From contig JBGOUJ010000429.1 in assembly GCA_041477005.1 (NCBI GenBank), positions 1 through 6,783 of the forward strand: a DNA stretch of 6,783 bases, in the 5' to 3' direction. Of the stretch, positions 6,153 through 6,783 are shown one piece after another (the first letter of the stretch is position 1; each line of letters starts with the position of its first letter). The stretch is from JBGOUJ01 sp041477005 (GTDB lineage Bacteria; Acidobacteriota; Terriglobia; Bryobacterales; JACQDG01). A program made the position numbers and the translations under genes. Under the pieces are notes generated by a model, which was not told where the DNA came from, did not search any database, and saw only the letters and a program-made list of their open reading frames with translations.

Positions 6153-6783
6153 ATGGAACTGACCCAGGAGTTGTTGGAAGCAATCCAAAAGGGAAATCGA
6201 GAAAAAGTGGCGGCGATCCTCGACCAGGATCGGACCCAGGTTGCCGCCCGGGGGCCGAACGGCGCCTCAGCGATCCTGCTGGCCGTCTATTACGGCCATT
6301 CGGAGCTGGCGAACGTCTTCGTCGAGCACGGCGCGGAGCTCGACTTCTTCGAGGCCTGCGCGATGGGGAAGCGGGACCGGGCGATGGAACTGCTCGAGCA
6401 GGACCCGTCACTGGCCCGGGCGTACTCGGCCGACGGTTACCACGGCTTTGGGCTGGCCATCTTTTTCGGCCATCCGGAGCTGGCGGAGGTACTCCTCGCT
6501 CGTGGCGCCGATGTGAACGGGGTTTCCCGAAATGGTCAGAATGTGGCGCCGCTGCATGCGGCGGTGGCGCGGCAGAACGCCAAGAGTGTCGCCCTGCTGC
6601 TCATTAAGGGGGCGCAGGTCGATGCCCAGCAGCCAGGGGGCTTCACGCCGCTCCACGCAGCAGCGTTTCACGGCAATCGGGAGATCGCCCGGATGCTCGT
6701 CGAGCATGGCGCCGATCGGCAGAAGAAGACCAGCGACGGTAAGACAGCGAGTGACTTGGCCCGGGAGAAGGGGCCGACGCTCG
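6153..6783 (+). CDS. Ankyrin-repeat protein, 3' partial
   Basis: The 210 complete codons from the ATG at 6153 remain open to the window end, so the C-terminus is missing. The sequence is almost entirely ankyrin repeats of about 30-33 residues. They fall roughly at 4-34, 35-64 (GASAILLAVYYGHSELANVF), 65-94 (a divergent repeat, FFEACAMGKRDRAMELLEQD), 95-126 (ELAEVLLARGADVN), 127-160 (APLHAAVARQNAKSVALLL) and 162-194 (GFTPLHAAAFHGNREIARML), with another starting at 195 (GKTASDLAREKG). There is no signal peptide or membrane segment, so a cytoplasmic protein is expected. Ankyrin repeats mediate protein-protein contacts; the partner is unknown. The ATG is chosen because the first repeat helix begins right after it, although no Shine-Dalgarno site is seen. 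It is separated from the upstream operon by a remnant gene and probably has its own promoter. Confidence 0.9.
   Translation, partial: MELTQELLEAIQKGNREKVAAILDQDRTQVAARGPNGASAILLAVYYGHSELANVFVEHGAELDFFEACAMGKRDRAMELLEQDPSLARAYSADGYHGFGLAIFFGHPELAEVLLARGADVNGVSRNGQNVAPLHAAVARQNAKSVALLLIKGAQVDAQQPGGFTPLHAAAFHGNREIARMLVEHGADRQKKTSDGKTASDLAREKGPTL

Noticed and set aside
5855..6607. 250-codon + strand frame starting MAASTVLINPRASELG
   Set aside because: It covers both the AraC remnant and the ankyrin gene in the wrong frame. The family matches lie in the other frame, and this product is Gly/Arg/Pro-rich without domain similarity.
1..6783. tRNA, rRNA, CRISPR array, integrase or transposase genes
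   Set aside because: Nothing resembling these was seen on either strand; the only repeats are the two short tracts described.

Overview
The window is GC-rich and carries genes on the + strand only. The family content (a planctomycete-type cytochrome protein with PSCyt2/PSD1 domains, a cytochrome fused to a WD40 propeller, and a large secreted PPC protein) points to a soil-type Acidobacteriota, probably of the Bryobacterales/Solibacterales group. Planctomycetota or Verrucomicrobiota remain possible. This assignment rests on remembered family distribution, not on a search.

Layout. Positions 1-1902 hold the 3' part of a large exported protein: the end of a PSCyt1 domain, a bacterial Ig-like (Big_2) domain, DUF1549/PSCyt2 with a CxxCHNHP motif, and DUF1553/PSD1. 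Positions 1903-2020 carry a heptamer repeat (unit AAAAGGC) with a 19-bp perfect inverted copy; it runs into the start of the next gene. That gene (about 1925-3310) encodes an exported mono-haem cytochrome domain fused to a seven-bladed WD40 propeller. Only 5 nt later, with a good Shine-Dalgarno site inside the previous gene, comes an 808-residue secreted protein (3316-5742) built from two TIG-like/PPC modules and two Ig-like domains. These three genes look like one operon for an exported, haem-containing, surface or periplasmic apparatus. The families are well known as domains, but their biochemical job is not established.

Positions 5743-6152 contain no intact gene. They hold a small hairpin after the operon, a second kind of short repeat (GCAAAG-rich), and a 5'-truncated remnant of an AraC-type DNA-binding domain that has no in-frame ATG. 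An unrelated ankyrin-repeat protein starts at 6153 and runs off the end of the window.

The most interesting spots are the heptamer repeat that supplies the signal-peptide coding sequence of the cytochrome-WD40 gene (and could shift its reading frame when copy number changes), the three-gene module itself, and the AraC remnant lying directly beside a dispersed-type repeat.
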